A stretch of 64,000 bases of DNA, taken from positions 62,001-126,000 of the forward strand of contig NZ_CDBK01000087.1 of NCBI RefSeq assembly GCF_000819785.1, read 5' to 3'. This document shows, in pieces, positions 16,142 to 27,850 of this stretch. A model generated the notes under the pieces. It was not told where the DNA came from and ran no database searches. It worked only from the letters and a program-made list of their open reading frames with translations. Within the stretch, counting starts at the first letter, position 1; each line of letters begins with the position of its first letter. The DNA is from Aeromonas caviae. Its GTDB lineage: Bacteria; Pseudomonadota; Gammaproteobacteria; Enterobacterales; Aeromonadaceae. The position numbers and the translations under genes are program-made.

Positions 16142-16816
16142 ATGAAGTACACCCTGACCCGGATTGACCCGGATGCGCCCGTTGAGCGCTACCCCCAGGA
16201 ACAGCGCCAGACCGTCGATGATCCACTGGCGCAGCAAGCGACCCGCGGCATCATGATCGGGCGCCTCGAAGAGGTGCTGCAAGACACCGTCAACTGGGGC
16301 CGCAAGAACTCCCTCTGGCCCTACAACTTCGGCATCTCCTGCTGCTACGTGGAGATGTGTACCGCCTTCACCTCTCCCCACGACGTGGCTCGCTTCGGTG
16401 CTGAGGTCATACGAGCCTCCCCCCGTCAGGCCGACTTCATGGTGATTGCCGGCACCCCTTTCATCAAGATGGCCCCTGTCATCCAGCGGCTCTATGAGCA
16501 GTTGCTCGAGCCCAAGTGGGTCATCTCCATGGGGGCCTGCGCCAACTCCGGCGGCATGTATGACATCTACTCCGTGGTACAGGGGGTGGACAAGTTCCTG
16601 CCGGTCGATGTCTACATTCCGGGCTGCCCGCCCCGCCCCGAAGCCTTCCTGCAAGCCCTGATGCTGCTGCAGGAGTCCATCGGCAAGGAACGCCGCCCCC
16701 TCTCCTGGGTGGTGGGGGATCAGGGGATCTACCGTCCCCAGATGCAATCCGAGAAGGAACGCAAGCGCGGCGAGCGGATCAACGTGACCAACCTGCGCAC
16801 GCCGGATGAGATCTGA
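16142..16816 (+). CDS. nuoB: NADH-quinone oxidoreductase subunit B
   Basis: This 224-residue peripheral-arm subunit carries the terminal [4Fe-4S] cluster N2, which donates electrons to quinone. The four ligands are visible: adjacent C67 and C68 in [11 protein letters not shown]133 in [10 protein letters not shown] and C162 in [10 protein letters not shown]. Length agrees with the E. coli protein (220). GAGG precedes the ATG. It follows nuoA by 29 bases, and nuoCD begins two bases after its stop. Confidence 0.97.
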   Translation: MKYTLTRIDPDAPVERYPQEQRQTVDDPLAQQATRGIMIGRLEEVLQDTVNWGRKNSLWPYNFGISCCYVEMCTAFTSPHDVARFGAEVIRASPRQADFMVIAGTPFIKMAPVIQRLYEQLLEPKWVISMGACANSGGMYDIYSVVQGVDKFLPVDVYIPGCPPRPEAFLQALMLLQESIGKERRPLSWVVGDQGIYRPQMQSEKERKRGERINVTNLRTPDEI

Positions 16817-16818
16817 TC

Positions 16819-18624
16819 ATGAAACTGACTCGAGAATTCCCAAGCAATTACACCATGGCCCAGTGGCAAACCGCCGATCACGCCGATGCCCAGGTGGTCG
16901 GCGAGCTGTTCGCCCACTTCGGTGCCGAGCGCTTCACCGTGCAGAGCACCCGTACCGGCGTGCCGGTCATCTGGCTCTCCCGGGATCTGCTGCTGGACGT
17001 GATGGGCTTCTTGCAAAAGCTGCCCTCCCCCTTCGTGATGCTGTTCGATCTCAGCGCCACCGACGAACGGATGCGCAGCCATCGCCACGGCCTGCCAGAG
17101 AGCGACTTTACCGTCTTCTATCACCTCATCTCCATCGACCGTAACGCCGACGTGATGCTGAAGGTGGCGCTCAAGGAGAGCGATCTCCATCTGCCCACCG
17201 TCAGCCGCCACTTCCCCAACGCCAACTGGTACGAGCGGGAAGTGTGGGATCTGATGGGGATCACCTTCGATGGCCACCCCCATCTGACCCGCATCATGAT
17301 GCCCAAGAGCTGGCAAGGGCACCCCTTGCGCAAGGACTACCCGGCGCGCGCCACCGAGTTTGATCCCTTCATGCTCGATGCGGTCAAGCAGGATCAGGAG
17401 CAGGACAACCTGCTGTTCAAGCCGGAAGAGTGGGGCATGGCCCGCGGCAACGAGAACGAGGACTACATGTTCCTGAACCTCGGGCCGAACCACCCCTCCG
17501 CCCACGGCGCCTTCCGCCTGGTGCTGCAACTCGACGGGGAAGAGATCCGCGACTGCGTGCCCGACATCGGCTATCACCACCGCGGCGCCGAGAAGATGGG
17601 CGAGCGCCAGTCCTGGCACAGCTACATCCCCTACACCGACCGGGTCGAATACCTGGGCGGCGTGATGAACAACCTGCCCTATGTGCTGGCGGTCGAGAAG
17701 CTGGCCGGCATCAAGGTGCCGGCGCGGGTCGACATGATCCGGGTGATGATGGCGGAGCTGTTCCGCATCCAGAGCCACCTGCTGTTCCTTGGCACCTACA
17801 TTCAGGACGTGGGGGCCATGACCCCGGTCTTCTTCACCTTCACGGACCGCCAGAAGATCTACACCATCATCGAGGCCATCACCGGAGCCCGCATGCACCC
17901 GGCCTGGTTCCGCATCGGCGGCGTGGCCCACGATCTGCCTGCCGGCTGGACCCGCCTCATCCAGGACAACCTGTTGAGCTGGCTGCCCAAGCGGTTGATG
18001 GAGTATGAAAAGGCGGCCATGCGCAACAGCATACTGCGGGGCCGCACCATCGGCGTCGCCGCCTACAACACGGCCCAGGCCCTGGCCTGGGGCACCACGG
18101 GGGGCGGTCTGCGGGCCACGGGGCTCAACTTTGACGTGCGCAAATGGCGCCCCTATTCCGGTTACGATCAGTTCGAGTTCGAGGTACCGGTGGGCAGCAA
18201 CGGGGACGCCTACGACCGCGCCACCGTACGCATCGAGGAGATCCGCCAGAGCCTGTCCATTATCGAGCAGTGCATGAAAAACATGCCTGAGGGCCCCTTC
18301 AAGGCGGATCACCCGCTCACCACGCCACCGCCCAAAGAGCGCACCCTGCAGGACATCGAAACCCTGATCACCCACTTCCTGCAAGTCTCCTGGGGGCCTG
18401 TCATGCCGGCCGCCGAGTCCTTCCAGATGATAGAGGCGACCAAGGGGGTCAACAGCTATTACCTGACCAGCGACGGATCCACCATGAGCTACCGGACCCG
18501 GATCCGCACCCCGAGCTTTGCTCACCTGCAGCAGATCCCCTCGGTGATCCGCGGCCAGATGGTGTCGGATCTTATCGTCTACCTGGGCAGTATCGATTTC
18601 GTTATGTCAGATGTGGATCGTTGA
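16819..18624 (+). CDS. nuoCD: NADH-quinone oxidoreductase fused subunit C/D
   Basis: This is a 601-residue fusion. Residues 1-200 are the 30-kDa NuoC domain ([20 protein letters not shown]) and residues 210-601 the 49-kDa NuoD domain ([16 protein letters not shown], then [11 protein letters not shown] and [10 protein letters not shown]). NuoD forms the quinone pocket with NuoB. The His in GPNHPSAHG and the Tyr in YTDRVEY correspond to quinone-binding residues in the family. The fusion is normal for enteric-type bacteria and is not an assembly artefact. A GC-rich hairpin lies in the 72-base gap after it. Confidence 0.97.
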   Translation: MKLTREFPSNYTMAQWQTADHADAQVVGELFAHFGAERFTVQSTRTGVPVIWLSRDLLLDVMGFLQKLPSPFVMLFDLSATDERMRSHRHGLPESDFTVFYHLISIDRNADVMLKVALKESDLHLPTVSRHFPNANWYEREVWDLMGITFDGHPHLTRIMMPKSWQGHPLRKDYPARATEFDPFMLDAVKQDQEQDNLLFKPEEWGMARGNENEDYMFLNLGPNHPSAHGAFRLVLQLDGEEIRDCVPDIGYHHRGAEKMGERQSWHSYIPYTDRVEYLGGVMNNLPYVLAVEKLAGIKVPARVDMIRVMMAELFRIQSHLLFLGTYIQDVGAMTPVFFTFTDRQKIYTIIEAITGARMHPAWFRIGGVAHDLPAGWTRLIQDNLLSWLPKRLMEYEKAAMRNSILRGRTIGVAAYNTAQALAWGTTGGGLRATGLNFDVRKWRPYSGYDQFEFEVPVGSNGDAYDRATVRIEEIRQSLSIIEQCMKNMPEGPFKADHPLTTPPPKERTLQDIETLITHFLQVSWGPVMPAAESFQMIEATKGVNSYYLTSDGSTMSYRTRIRTPSFAHLQQIPSVIRGQMVSDLIVYLGSIDFVMSDVDR

Positions 18625-18631
18625 GTCCTCT

Positions 18632-18650
18632 CGCCCCGGCAGCCGGGGCG
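18632..18650 (+). other. Intercistronic hairpin nuoCD-nuoE
   Basis: A perfect 8-bp GC stem (CGCCCCGG / CCGGGGCG, loop CAG) lies eight bases after the nuoCD stop. No T-run follows, so it is unlikely to terminate. It could mark an RNA processing or stabilising site inside the operon transcript. Confidence 0.5.
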
Positions 18651-18696
18651 AAGGGCAAGACGCGCAGTAAAGGGACAAGCCACAAAAGGTCAAGTC

Positions 18697-19236
18697 ATGA
18701 GCCAATGTCAGTGTCACAATAACCAGACCCCACAAGGGCAAGGGGCATGCAGCAGCCAGCAGGGAGATTTCGTCCTGAGCCAGGCTGAGCGCGATGCCAT
18801 CGAACACGAGAAACACCACTACGAAGATCCCCGTGCAGCCAGCATCGAAGCGCTCAAGATAGTGCAACAGGCCCGTGGCTGGGTGCCTGACGGCGCCATT
18901 CACGCCATCGGTGCCGAGCTCGGCATCCCCGCCAGCGACGTGGAAGGGGTCGCCACCTTCTACAGCCAGATCTTCCGCCAGCCGGTGGGTCGTCACATCA
19001 TCCGCGTCTGCGACAGCATGGTCTGCTACATCAACGGCCACGAGCAGTTGCTTGCCGGTCTGAAAGAGGTCGTCAATCTGGCCCCCGGTCAGACTTCCCC
19101 GGATGGCCGCTTCACCCTGTTGCCCGTCTGCTGCCTCGGCAACTGCGACAAGGGGCCGGCCATCATGATCGATGACGATACCTATGGCGGACTCGATGCC
19201 GTCAGCCTGCTGAAAACCCTGGAGGCTTACCCATGA
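18697..19236 (+). CDS. nuoE: NADH-quinone oxidoreductase subunit E
   Basis: This 179-residue thioredoxin-like [2Fe-2S] subunit of the NADH-dehydrogenase module carries cluster N1a. Ligands are C105 and C110 (CDSMVC) and C146 and C150 (CCLGNC). The N-terminus is a little longer than in E. coli (166 residues) and has three extra cysteines (C4, C6, C18) that do not belong to the cluster. The stop overlaps the nuoF start by four bases. Confidence 0.96.
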   Translation: MSQCQCHNNQTPQGQGACSSQQGDFVLSQAERDAIEHEKHHYEDPRAASIEALKIVQQARGWVPDGAIHAIGAELGIPASDVEGVATFYSQIFRQPVGRHIIRVCDSMVCYINGHEQLLAGLKEVVNLAPGQTSPDGRFTLLPVCCLGNCDKGPAIMIDDDTYGGLDAVSLLKTLEAYP

Positions 19237-20618
19237 GCATTCAGCCAGGCAAGACGCTTGCCTCCCTCGGCACCGCCAACCGCATCCCCCGCACCGCCGA
19301 GACTCACCCTCTCACCTGGCGCCTGCGGGACGACGGCCAGCCGGTGTGGCTCGAGGAGTATCAGGCAAAACAGGGCTATGAGGCCGCCCGCAAGGCCCTT
19401 GGCCAGATGAGCCCGGATGACATCGTCAGCACCGTCAAGGATGCCGGCCTCAAGGGACGCGGCGGCGCCGGTTTCTCCACCGGCGTGAAGTGGGGCCTGA
19501 TGCCCAAAGACGAGAGCATGAACATCCGTTACCTGCTCTGCAACGCCGACGAGATGGAACCCAATACCTACAAAGACCGCATGCTGATGGAGCAGCTGCC
19601 CCACCTGCTGATCGAGGGGATGATCATCAGTGCCCGGGCTCTCAAGGCCTATCGCGGCTACATCTTCCTGCGCGGCGAGTACGTGGATGCCGCCATCCAC
19701 CTGCGCCGCGCCGTGGAAGAGGCCAAGGCCGCGGGGCTCCTTGGCAAGAACATCCTGGGCTCGGGCTTTGACTTCGAGCTGTTCGTCCACACCGGCGCAG
19801 GTCGCTACATCTGCGGCGAAGAGACGGCCCTCATCAACTCCCTGGAAGGACGGCGCGCCAACCCGCGGGCCAAACCCCCCTTCCCCGCCGTCTCCGGCGT
19901 CTGGGGCAAGCCGACCTGCGTCAACAACGTCGAAACCCTGTGCAACGTCCCCGCCATCATCGGCAACGGTGTGGCCTGGTATCAGGGGCTGGCACTGCCG
20001 GGTTCGGAAGATCACGGCACCAAGCTGATGGGCTTTTCCGGCAAGGTCAACAATCCCGGCCTGTGGGAGCTGCCCTTTGGCATCACCGCCCGCGAGCTGT
20101 TCGAAAACTACGCCGGTGGCATGAAGCCCGGCTATCGCCTGAAAACCTGGCAACCGGGCGGCGCCGGCACCGGCTTCCTGCTGCCCGAGCACCTGGATGC
20201 CCAGATGTACGCTGGCGGCATCGGCAAGGTGGGCACCCGCATGGGTACGGGCCTTGCCATGGCGGTGGATGACAGCATCAACATGGTCTCCCTGCTGCGC
20301 AACATGGAGGAGTTCTTTGCCCGCGAATCCTGCGGCTGGTGCACCCCCTGCCGCGACGGCCTGCCCTGGAGCGTCAAGATCCTGCGGGCGCTGGAGCGGG
20401 GCGAGGGCCAACCCGAGGATCTCGCGACTCTGGAACAGCTCGTCAGTTTCCTGGGCCCGGGCAAGACCTTCTGTGCCCATGCCCCCGGCGCCGTCGAGCC
20501 CCTTGGCAGTGCGATGAAGTATTTCCGGTCCGAGTTCGAGGCCGGGGTCAAGGCCCCCCATGACAATCACAAGCTGTTCAAGGGTATCCAGCCCAACCTG
20601 CTGGGCGAGCGCTGGTAA
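19233..20618 (+). CDS. nuoF: NADH-quinone oxidoreductase subunit F
   Basis: This 461-residue NADH-oxidising subunit binds FMN, NADH and [4Fe-4S] cluster N3. Visible motifs are the FMN/NADH loop [16 protein letters not shown] near residue 72 and the acidic [14 protein letters not shown]. The cluster motif [12 protein letters not shown] and the fourth ligand in TFCAHAPGA are near residues 365-412. Length (E. coli 445) and order are as expected. Its start overlaps the nuoE stop, and nuoG follows after 57 bases. Confidence 0.97.
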   Translation: MSIQPGKTLASLGTANRIPRTAETHPLTWRLRDDGQPVWLEEYQAKQGYEAARKALGQMSPDDIVSTVKDAGLKGRGGAGFSTGVKWGLMPKDESMNIRYLLCNADEMEPNTYKDRMLMEQLPHLLIEGMIISARALKAYRGYIFLRGEYVDAAIHLRRAVEEAKAAGLLGKNILGSGFDFELFVHTGAGRYICGEETALINSLEGRRANPRAKPPFPAVSGVWGKPTCVNNVETLCNVPAIIGNGVAWYQGLALPGSEDHGTKLMGFSGKVNNPGLWELPFGITARELFENYAGGMKPGYRLKTWQPGGAGTGFLLPEHLDAQMYAGGIGKVGTRMGTGLAMAVDDSINMVSLLRNMEEFFARESCGWCTPCRDGLPWSVKILRALERGEGQPEDLATLEQLVSFLGPGKTFCAHAPGAVEPLGSAMKYFRSEFEAGVKAPHDNHKLFKGIQPNLLGERW

Positions 20619-20675
20619 GCGCCAGGACGCATCGGGCAATAGCCGATTTCATAAAACAGGTTTCAGGGAAGTTGT

Positions 20676-23405
20676 ATGGCAACCATTCATGTAGACGGTA
20701 AAGAGTACGAGGTAGACGGGGCAGACAACCTGCTGCAAGCCTGTCTGTCGCTGGGTCTGGACGTCCCCTATTTTTGCTGGCACCCGGCGCTGGGTAGCGT
20801 CGGTGCCTGCCGCCAGTGCGCGGTCAAACAGTATCAGAATGCCGACGACAAGCGCGGCCGCCTGGTCATGTCCTGCATGACCCCCTCCACCGATGGCACC
20901 TATATCTCCATCGAGGATGAAGAGGCGAAGGAGTTTCGCAAGACGGTGGTGGAGTGGCAGATGACCAACCACCCCCACGACTGCCCGGTGTGCGAAGAGG
21001 GTGGCGCCTGCCACCTGCAGGACATGACGGTGATGACGGGCCACAACAGCCGCCGCTACCGTTTCACCAAGCGCACCCACCAGAATCAGGATCTGGGTCC
21101 CTTCATCAACCACGAGATGAACCGCTGCATCGCCTGCTACCGCTGCGTGCGCTATTACAAGGATTACGCCGGTGGCGAGGATCTCGGGGTCTATGGCGCC
21201 CACGACAACGTCTACTTCGGCCGGGTCGAGGATGGCACCCTGGAGAGCGAATTCTCCGGCAACCTGGTGGAGGTCTGTCCCACCGGCGTCTTCACCGACA
21301 AGACCCACTCCGAGCGTTACAACCGCAAGTGGGACATGCAGTTCGCCCCCAGCATCTGCCAGGGGTGCTCGGTCGGCTGCAACATCAGCCCGGGTGAGCG
21401 CTACGGCGAGCTGCGCCGCATCGAGAACCGTTTCCACGGCGCCCTGAACCACTATTTCCTCTGCGATCGCGGCCGCTTCGGCTACGGTCACGTCAATCTG
21501 ACCGACCGCCCGCGCCAGCCCCTGCTGCAAGATGGCAGTGACAAGCTGGCCATCACGGTGGATGGTGCCCTGAACCGGGCCGCGGATGCGCTGCGCACCG
21601 CCAGCGGCGTCATCGGCATCGGCTCACCCCGCGCCTCCTTGGAGAGCAACTTCGCCCTGCGCGAACTGGTGGGGGCCGCCAACTTCTACTCCGGGGTCGA
21701 GCAGAGCGAATGGGAATGCCTGCAGAAGATGCTGGACATTCTGGAGCACGGCGGCGTGCGTACTCCCAGCCTGCGCGACATGGAAGAGGCCGACGCCGTG
21801 CTGGTGCTCGGGGAAGATGTCACCCAGACCGCCGCCCGCATCGCCCTGGCCCTGCGCCAGGCGGTGAAAGGCAAGGGGCGCGAAATTGCCCGCAAGCTGA
21901 AGGTCGATCTCTGGCAGGTCGCTGCCGTGCAGACCCTGGCCCAGAACCAGCGCTACCCCTTGCTCATCACCAGTCTGGATGCCACCCGCCTGGATGACGT
22001 GGCGAGCAGCACCCTGCACGCCCCCCACGCGGATCAGGCGCGCCTCGGGTTTGCCATCGCCCACCTGCTGGATGCCAGTGCACCGACACCAACGGATCTC
22101 TCCCCCGAACAGCAGGCCCTCGCCGCCCAATGGGCCGATCTGCTTGGCAACGCCAAAAAGCCCCTCATCATCGCAGGCAATGGTGCCCGCAACGAGGCGC
22201 TGATCGAAGCGGCCAGCAACATCGCCCGCGCCCTCAAGGGCCGTGGCCAGGCCGCGGAACTTGCCCTGGTGGCTCAGGAAGCCAACAGCCTGGGGCTGGC
22301 CATGCTGGCCCGGCATGCCGCCCCGCTGGAGGCAGCCCTCGAGCGTATGGAAGGGGAAGAGAGGCTTGCCCTGGTCGTTCTTGAGAACGACCTCTACCGC
22401 CGAGCCCCCCGCAGCCGGGTGGACGCCGCCCTGGATCGCCTGCAACACCTGCTGGTCATCGACCATCAGGAGACGGCCACCGCGAAGAAGGCGGATTTGG
22501 TGCTACCTGCCGCCAGTTTTGCCGAAGGCGATGGCACCCTGGTCAACATGGAAGGCCGCGCCCAGCGCTTCTTCCAGGTCTATGCTCCCGCCTTCTACAA
22601 CGCCGATATCCAGGTGCGCGAGAGCTGGCGCTGGCTGGATGCCCTGCAAGGGAGCCAGCAACCGCGTTCGGTTCGCTGGAACACCTTCGACGATGTGAGT
22701 CGCGATTGCGCCGCCAGCGCCCCGCTGCTCACCACCATGGGTGAAGCTGCACCCAACGCCGGCCTGCGCATTCGCGGCATGAAGCTCGCCCGGGAGCCGC
22801 ACCGCTACAGTGGTCGCACCTCCATGCTGGCGAACCAGAACGTGAGCGAGCCCAGAGTCGCCCAGGATCCCGATTCGCCGTTCGCCTTCTCCATGGAAGG
22901 CTACGCCGGTGCCCGCCAGCCCCTCTCCCAGGTACCGTTTGCCTGGGCGCCGGGCTGGAACTCCCCCTCCGCCTGGAACAAGTTCCAGGACGAGGTGGGT
23001 GGCAACCTGCGTGCCGGGGATCCCGGTCGCCGCCTGCTGGAGCCGGGCGAAGGCAACCTGGGCTGGTTTGGCGCCATCCCGGCCCCCTTCCAGCCCGCCG
23101 CATCCCTGCAGGTGGTGAGCTATGACCAGCTGTTCGGTGGCGAGGAGCTCTCCGCCAGAAGCCCGGTCATCCAGGCTCGCATGGGTGAACCCACCCTGGT
23201 ACTGAACCCGGCGGATGCCGCGCGCCTGGCACTGTCCCCTGACGCACTGGTGGCCTTCTCCTGGGGTGGCAACCACTGGCGTCTGCGTCTGCGCCTGAGC
23301 GATGCGCTGGCTCCGGGCCTGGCAGGGTTGCCACTCGGGGTGAACGGCCTGCCGACCGCCCTGCACCACGCCCTGATCGATAACCTGCAGGAGGTCATCG
23401 CATGA
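20676..23405 (+). CDS. nuoG: NADH-quinone oxidoreductase subunit G
   Basis: This is the largest peripheral subunit, at 909 residues (E. coli 908). An N-terminal [2Fe-2S] ferredoxin domain ([15 protein letters not shown]) is followed by the His/Cys motif for N5 ([18 protein letters not shown]). The CIACYRC motif with CPTGVF supplies N4. The extra cluster N7 is bound by CQGCSVGC plus a later Cys ([11 protein letters not shown]). A molybdopterin-oxidoreductase-like region without cofactor ligands follows. N7 is found in only some bacterial lineages. The nuoH start overlaps the stop by four bases. Confidence 0.97.
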   Translation: MATIHVDGKEYEVDGADNLLQACLSLGLDVPYFCWHPALGSVGACRQCAVKQYQNADDKRGRLVMSCMTPSTDGTYISIEDEEAKEFRKTVVEWQMTNHPHDCPVCEEGGACHLQDMTVMTGHNSRRYRFTKRTHQNQDLGPFINHEMNRCIACYRCVRYYKDYAGGEDLGVYGAHDNVYFGRVEDGTLESEFSGNLVEVCPTGVFTDKTHSERYNRKWDMQFAPSICQGCSVGCNISPGERYGELRRIENRFHGALNHYFLCDRGRFGYGHVNLTDRPRQPLLQDGSDKLAITVDGALNRAADALRTASGVIGIGSPRASLESNFALRELVGAANFYSGVEQSEWECLQKMLDILEHGGVRTPSLRDMEEADAVLVLGEDVTQTAARIALALRQAVKGKGREIARKLKVDLWQVAAVQTLAQNQRYPLLITSLDATRLDDVASSTLHAPHADQARLGFAIAHLLDASAPTPTDLSPEQQALAAQWADLLGNAKKPLIIAGNGARNEALIEAASNIARALKGRGQAAELALVAQEANSLGLAMLARHAAPLEAALERMEGEERLALVVLENDLYRRAPRSRVDAALDRLQHLLVIDHQETATAKKADLVLPAASFAEGDGTLVNMEGRAQRFFQVYAPAFYNADIQVRESWRWLDALQGSQQPRSVRWNTFDDVSRDCAASAPLLTTMGEAAPNAGLRIRGMKLAREPHRYSGRTSMLANQNVSEPRVAQDPDSPFAFSMEGYAGARQPLSQVPFAWAPGWNSPSAWNKFQDEVGGNLRAGDPGRRLLEPGEGNLGWFGAIPAPFQPAASLQVVSYDQLFGGEELSARSPVIQARMGEPTLVLNPADAARLALSPDALVAFSWGGNHWRLRLRLSDALAPGLAGLPLGVNGLPTALHHALIDNLQEVIA

Positions 23406-24367
23406 GCGACTCTCTGATGGATCTGCTGATCGAGGTCGGCAAGGCCCTGGTCGTGCTCGTGGGGATCGTGGGGGCCGGCGCCTTCATGAGCTTCATTGAG
23501 CGCCGCCTGCTGGCACTGTGGCAGGACCGTTACGGCCCCAACCGGGTTGGCCCCTTCGGCCTGCTGCAACTGGCGGCCGACATGGTCAAAATGTTCTTCA
23601 AGGAGGACTGGATCCCGCCCTTTGCGGATCGCCGGATCTTCGTGCTGGCCCCCATCATCGCCTTCACCGCCTTCATCCTGGCGTTTGCGGTGGTGCCCAT
23701 CACCCCCACCTGGGGCGTGGCGGATCTCAACGTGGGGCTGCTCTATATCCTGGCGATCGCCGGGCTGGCGGTCTATGCCGTGCTGTTCGCCGGCTGGTCG
23801 AGCAACAACAAGTACTCCCTGCTCGGCAGCCTGCGCGCCTCGGCCCAGACCCTCTCCTACGAGGTGTTCCTTGGCCTCTCGCTCATGGGCATCGTCATCC
23901 AGACCGGCAGCTTCAACCTGCGTGACATCGTCGAGGCCCAGGCCGGCATGTGGAACGTGATCCCCCAGATCCTGGGCTTCGTCACCTTCCTGTTTGCCGG
24001 GGTCGCCGTCACCCACCGCCACCCGTTTGACCAGCCGGAGGCCGAGCAGGAGCTCGCCGACGGCTATCACATCGAGTACGCGGGCATGAAGTGGGGTCTC
24101 TTCTTCGTGGGGGAGTACATCGGCATCGTGCTGATCTCTTCGCTCATCGTGACCCTCTTCTTCGGTGGCTGGCACGGCCCCTGGCTGCCGCCCTTCATCT
24201 GGTTCGCCCTGAAGACCGCCTGTTTCATGGTGTTCTTCATCCTGCTGCGGGCCTCCCTGCCCCGCCCGCGCTTCGACCAGGTGATGTCCTTTGGCTGGAA
24301 AGTGTGCCTGCCCCTGACCCTGCTCAACATGCTGGTCACCGCTGCCGTGGTGCTGATGAATGCGTGA
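23402..24367 (+). CDS. nuoH: NADH-quinone oxidoreductase subunit H
   Basis: This 321-residue, eight-helix membrane subunit connects the quinone chamber to the proton-pumping arm. Conserved segments are [20 protein letters not shown] near residue 30, and [20 protein letters not shown] near residue 205, the acidic loop facing the quinone site. [11 protein letters not shown] is near the C-terminus. The start overlaps nuoG by four bases. A 90-base gap to nuoI holds a 27-codon ORF that ends on the nuoI start. Confidence 0.97.
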   Translation: MSDSLMDLLIEVGKALVVLVGIVGAGAFMSFIERRLLALWQDRYGPNRVGPFGLLQLAADMVKMFFKEDWIPPFADRRIFVLAPIIAFTAFILAFAVVPITPTWGVADLNVGLLYILAIAGLAVYAVLFAGWSSNNKYSLLGSLRASAQTLSYEVFLGLSLMGIVIQTGSFNLRDIVEAQAGMWNVIPQILGFVTFLFAGVAVTHRHPFDQPEAEQELADGYHIEYAGMKWGLFFVGEYIGIVLISSLIVTLFFGGWHGPWLPPFIWFALKTACFMVFFILLRASLPRPRFDQVMSFGWKVCLPLTLLNMLVTAAVVLMNA

Positions 24368-24457
24368 GCAAAACGAGATGGACATGACGATGATTCGGCG
24401 GTCTGCGGCAAGGAAGCGCCCAGACGCCAGTGCTGATAAATGTGCAGTGAGGCACCT

Positions 24458-25000
<543 letters not shown>

Positions 25001-25009
25001 GAGTCAATC

Positions 25010-25549
25010 ATGGAACTGGCATTCTATGCCGCGGCCCTGGTCGCCGTTTACAGCACGCTGCGGGTGATCAGCACCAGCAACCCCATGCATGCGCTGCTCA
25101 ATCTCATCATCTCCCTCATCGCCGTGGCCATGATCTTCTTCTGCCTGGGCGCCGCCTTTGCGGGGGCCCTGCAGGTGATCGTCTACGCTGGCGCCATCAT
25201 GGTGCTGTTCGTGTTCGTGGTGATGATGCTGAACCTGGGGAGCGCCCAGGATCAGGAGAAGAAGTGGCTCACCCCCATGACCTGGGGTGGCCCGGCCCTG
25301 CTCTCCCTCATTTTGCTGGGCTTTCTGGCCCACGGCATTCTCGGCGTGACCGGCGGTGAACTGGGTCTGACCGAGGTCAGCGCCAAGGAAGTCGGTATCG
25401 CCCTGTTCGGCCCCTATGTGCTGGCGGTGGAGCTCGCCTCCATCCTGCTGCTGGCGGGTCTGGTCACCGCCTATCACCTGGGCCGCGAGGACAAGAGCGG
25501 GGAAGTGCTCTCCGTGCCTCGCACCACACAGGAAGGAGGTCAGCAATGA
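25010..25549 (+). CDS. nuoJ: NADH-quinone oxidoreductase subunit J
   Basis: This 179-residue membrane subunit has five predicted helices. Helix 3 contains [23 protein letters not shown], the region whose pi-bulge links the quinone site to the pumping channels. The Tyr in [11 protein letters not shown] is the family-conserved residue. GAGT stands close before the ATG. The final codons contain a perfect AAGGAGGT (25533-25540) that serves a start codon overlapping its stop. Confidence 0.97.
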   Translation: MELAFYAAALVAVYSTLRVISTSNPMHALLNLIISLIAVAMIFFCLGAAFAGALQVIVYAGAIMVLFVFVVMMLNLGSAQDQEKKWLTPMTWGGPALLSLILLGFLAHGILGVTGGELGLTEVSAKEVGIALFGPYVLAVELASILLLAGLVTAYHLGREDKSGEVLSVPRTTQEGGQQ

Positions 25550-25632
25550 GCGACATCCCCGTGGTGAGGCATGGCTCGCTGCCGGCAGCCCGCCCCCTTT
25601 CCATCCAGCAAGCACAAGGAGCATGGCGATGA
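25546..25632 (+). CDS. 28-codon micro-ORF bridging nuoJ and nuoK
   Basis: ATG 25546 overlaps the nuoJ stop (ATGA). It has a perfect AAGGAGGT Shine-Dalgarno six bases upstream. The frame reads [11 protein letters not shown]...QGAWR and stops at TGA 25630-25632, which itself overlaps the nuoK ATG (ATGA). No membrane segment or known domain is visible, and the peptide is slightly basic. Most likely it is a coupling cistron that carries ribosomes across the 79-base gap, or a small accessory peptide. Translation is strongly suggested by the ribosome site, but function is not known. Confidence 0.4.
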   Translation: MSDIPVVRHGSLPAARPLSIQQAQGAWR

Positions 25633-25937
25633 GTGGAATTCCAATGGAGCACGGCCTCCTGCTGGCGGCCATTTTGTTTGCCATCGGCCTGTGCGGCCTG
25701 CTGATACGCCGCAACCTGTTGTTTATCCTCATGAGTATCGAAATCATGATGAACGCGTCCGCCCTGGCGTTCGTGGTGGCGGGTAGCCGCTGGGCCCAGG
25801 CCGACGGCCAGATCATGTACATACTGGTGATTTCTCTGGCGGCAGCGGAGGCCAGTATCGGCCTCGCCCTGTTACTGCTGCTCTATCGTCGTTACCACAC
25901 CCTGAACGTGGACACTGTGAGCGAGATGCGCGGATGA
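25629..25937 (+). CDS. nuoK: NADH-quinone oxidoreductase subunit K
   Basis: This 102-residue, three-helix subunit is homologous to MrpC. The two membrane-embedded glutamates needed for proton pumping are present, in [12 protein letters not shown] (helix 2) and [10 protein letters not shown] (helix 3). It ends with VSEMRG like the E. coli protein. ATG 25629 was chosen over 25623 because AAGGAG is then seven bases away. The stop overlaps the nuoL start. Confidence 0.96.
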   Translation: MSGIPMEHGLLLAAILFAIGLCGLLIRRNLLFILMSIEIMMNASALAFVVAGSRWAQADGQIMYILVISLAAAEASIGLALLLLLYRRYHTLNVDTVSEMRG

Positions 25938-27781
25938 GCCTCCTATATCTGACTTTCCTGTTCCCGCTGCTGGGATGGCTGCTGCTGGCCTTCTCCCTCG
26001 GCCGCCTCGGCGAGCGCACCTCGGCGCTCATCGGTGTCGGCAGCATCGGTCTCTCGGCCCTCACTACCCTGTGGGTCGGCATCGATTTCCTCAATACCAT
26101 GCCGGAAGGCGGCGTCTATACCCAGACCCTGTGGCAGTGGATGACGGTGGGCGAGTTCCAGCCCGCCTTCCGTCTCTCCCTGGACGGGCTGTCACTGACC
26201 ATGCTGGGGGTCGTGACCGGGGTGGGCTTCTTCATCCACCTGTTCGCCTCCTGGTACATGCGTGGGGAAGAGGGGTATTCACGCTTCTTCACCTACACCA
26301 ACCTCTTCATCGCCAGCATGCTGTTCCTGGTGCTGGCCGATGACCTGCTGTTCGTCTATCTGGGCTGGGAAGGAGTGGGGCTGTGCAGCTACCTGCTGAT
26401 CGGCTTCTACTACAAGGATCGCAACAACGGCGCCGCCGCCCTCAAGGCGTTCGTGGTGACCCGGGTCGGCGACGTCTTCCTCGCCATCGGGCTCTTCGTG
26501 CTCTATCGCGAGCTCGGCACCCTCAACATTCACGAGCTGCTGGTGCGCGCCCCCGCGATGTTCGCAGAAGGCTCCCCTGCCCTGTCGTTCGCCTGCCTGA
26601 TGCTGCTCGGCGGCGCGGTCGGCAAATCCGCCCAGCTGCCGCTGCAGACCTGGCTGGCGGACGCCATGGCGGGCCCGACCCCGGTCTCGGCGCTGATCCA
26701 CGCGGCCACCATGGTGACTGCCGGCGTCTACCTCATCGCCCGCACCCACGGCCTCTTCCTGCTGGCCCCGGAGATCCTCCATCTGGTGGCGCTGGTCGGT
26801 GCCATCACCCTGGTGCTGGCCGGTTTTGCCGCCCTGGTACAGACCGACATCAAGCGGATCCTGGCCTACTCCACCATGAGCCAGATTGGCTACATGTTCC
26901 TGGCCCTGGGGGTCGGTGCCTGGGAAGGGGCCATCTTCCACCTGATGACCCACGCCTTCTTCAAGGCGCTCTTGTTCCTCTCCGCCGGGGCCGTCATCGT
27001 TGCGACCCACCACGAGCAGAACATCTTCAAGATGGGGGGGCTGCGCAAATCGCTGCCGCTGGTCTACGCCTGCTTCCTGGTGGGGGGCTCGGCGCTCGCC
27101 GCACTGCCACTGGTGACCGCCGGTTTCTACAGTAAAGACGCCATCCTCTGGCAGGTGCAGGCCAGCGGCCAGAGCGCCCTGCTGTGGGCCGGTCTGGGTG
27201 GTGCCTTCCTCACCTCCCTCTACACCTTCCGCCTCATCTTCATCGCCTTCCACGGCAAGGAGCAGACCCAGGCTCACGCCGGACAGGGCCTTGCCCACCA
27301 TCTGCCACTGCTGGTGCTGCTGGTGCTCTCCACCGGGGTGGGTGCATTGATAGTGCCGCCGCTGGCCGGAGTACTGCCGGCAGGCCCCGGGGATCACATC
27401 GAAGAGGGACGCCATGGCCTCGAGATCCTCTCAGGCGTCATCGCCGTGGCAGGCATAGCGCTGGCCGCCTTCCTCTTCCTCGGCGAACGTCGCCTGGCGA
27501 AGGGGATCGCCGAGAGTGCACCGGGGCGGGCTCTGTCCACCCTCTGGTTCAATGCCTGGGGCTTTGACTGGCTTTATGACCTGATTTGGGTCAAGCCCTA
27601 CCTGCTGGCGACTCGCCTGCTCGGCAAGGATCCGCTGGACAGGATGATGAACCTGCCCGCCGTGCTGGCCCAGGGGGGGCATCAGCTGCTGGCCTGGACC
27701 GTCTCCGGCAAGTTGCGCTGGTACGCAGCCTCCATGGGGATGGGCGCCGCCCTGATCCTGGCCCTGCTGCTGCTCGGCTGA
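25934..27781 (+). CDS. nuoL: NADH-quinone oxidoreductase subunit L
   Basis: This 615-residue antiporter-like subunit is the distal proton pump of the membrane arm and carries the long lateral helix at its C-terminus. Conserved features include the Glu in [20 protein letters not shown], the lysine in [19 protein letters not shown] and [15 protein letters not shown] on the discontinuous helix. The lysine in [18 protein letters not shown] is also present. It overlaps nuoK by four bases. E. coli NuoL has 613 residues. Confidence 0.97.
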   Translation: MSLLYLTFLFPLLGWLLLAFSLGRLGERTSALIGVGSIGLSALTTLWVGIDFLNTMPEGGVYTQTLWQWMTVGEFQPAFRLSLDGLSLTMLGVVTGVGFFIHLFASWYMRGEEGYSRFFTYTNLFIASMLFLVLADDLLFVYLGWEGVGLCSYLLIGFYYKDRNNGAAALKAFVVTRVGDVFLAIGLFVLYRELGTLNIHELLVRAPAMFAEGSPALSFACLMLLGGAVGKSAQLPLQTWLADAMAGPTPVSALIHAATMVTAGVYLIARTHGLFLLAPEILHLVALVGAITLVLAGFAALVQTDIKRILAYSTMSQIGYMFLALGVGAWEGAIFHLMTHAFFKALLFLSAGAVIVATHHEQNIFKMGGLRKSLPLVYACFLVGGSALAALPLVTAGFYSKDAILWQVQASGQSALLWAGLGGAFLTSLYTFRLIFIAFHGKEQTQAHAGQGLAHHLPLLVLLVLSTGVGALIVPPLAGVLPAGPGDHIEEGRHGLEILSGVIAVAGIALAAFLFLGERRLAKGIAESAPGRALSTLWFNAWGFDWLYDLIWVKPYLLATRLLGKDPLDRMMNLPAVLAQGGHQLLAWTVSGKLRWYAASMGMGAALILALLLLG

Positions 27782-27850
27782 TCCATGAGCCCAATATTGT
27801 GTGGCAGGCTCAGCGCCTGCCCGACTAGAACCTAGATGAGAGCTGATATC

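Noticed and set aside
16729-18525. Long minus-strand ORF opposite nuoCD
   Set aside because: Antisense shadow; the plus strand encodes an unmistakable NuoCD.
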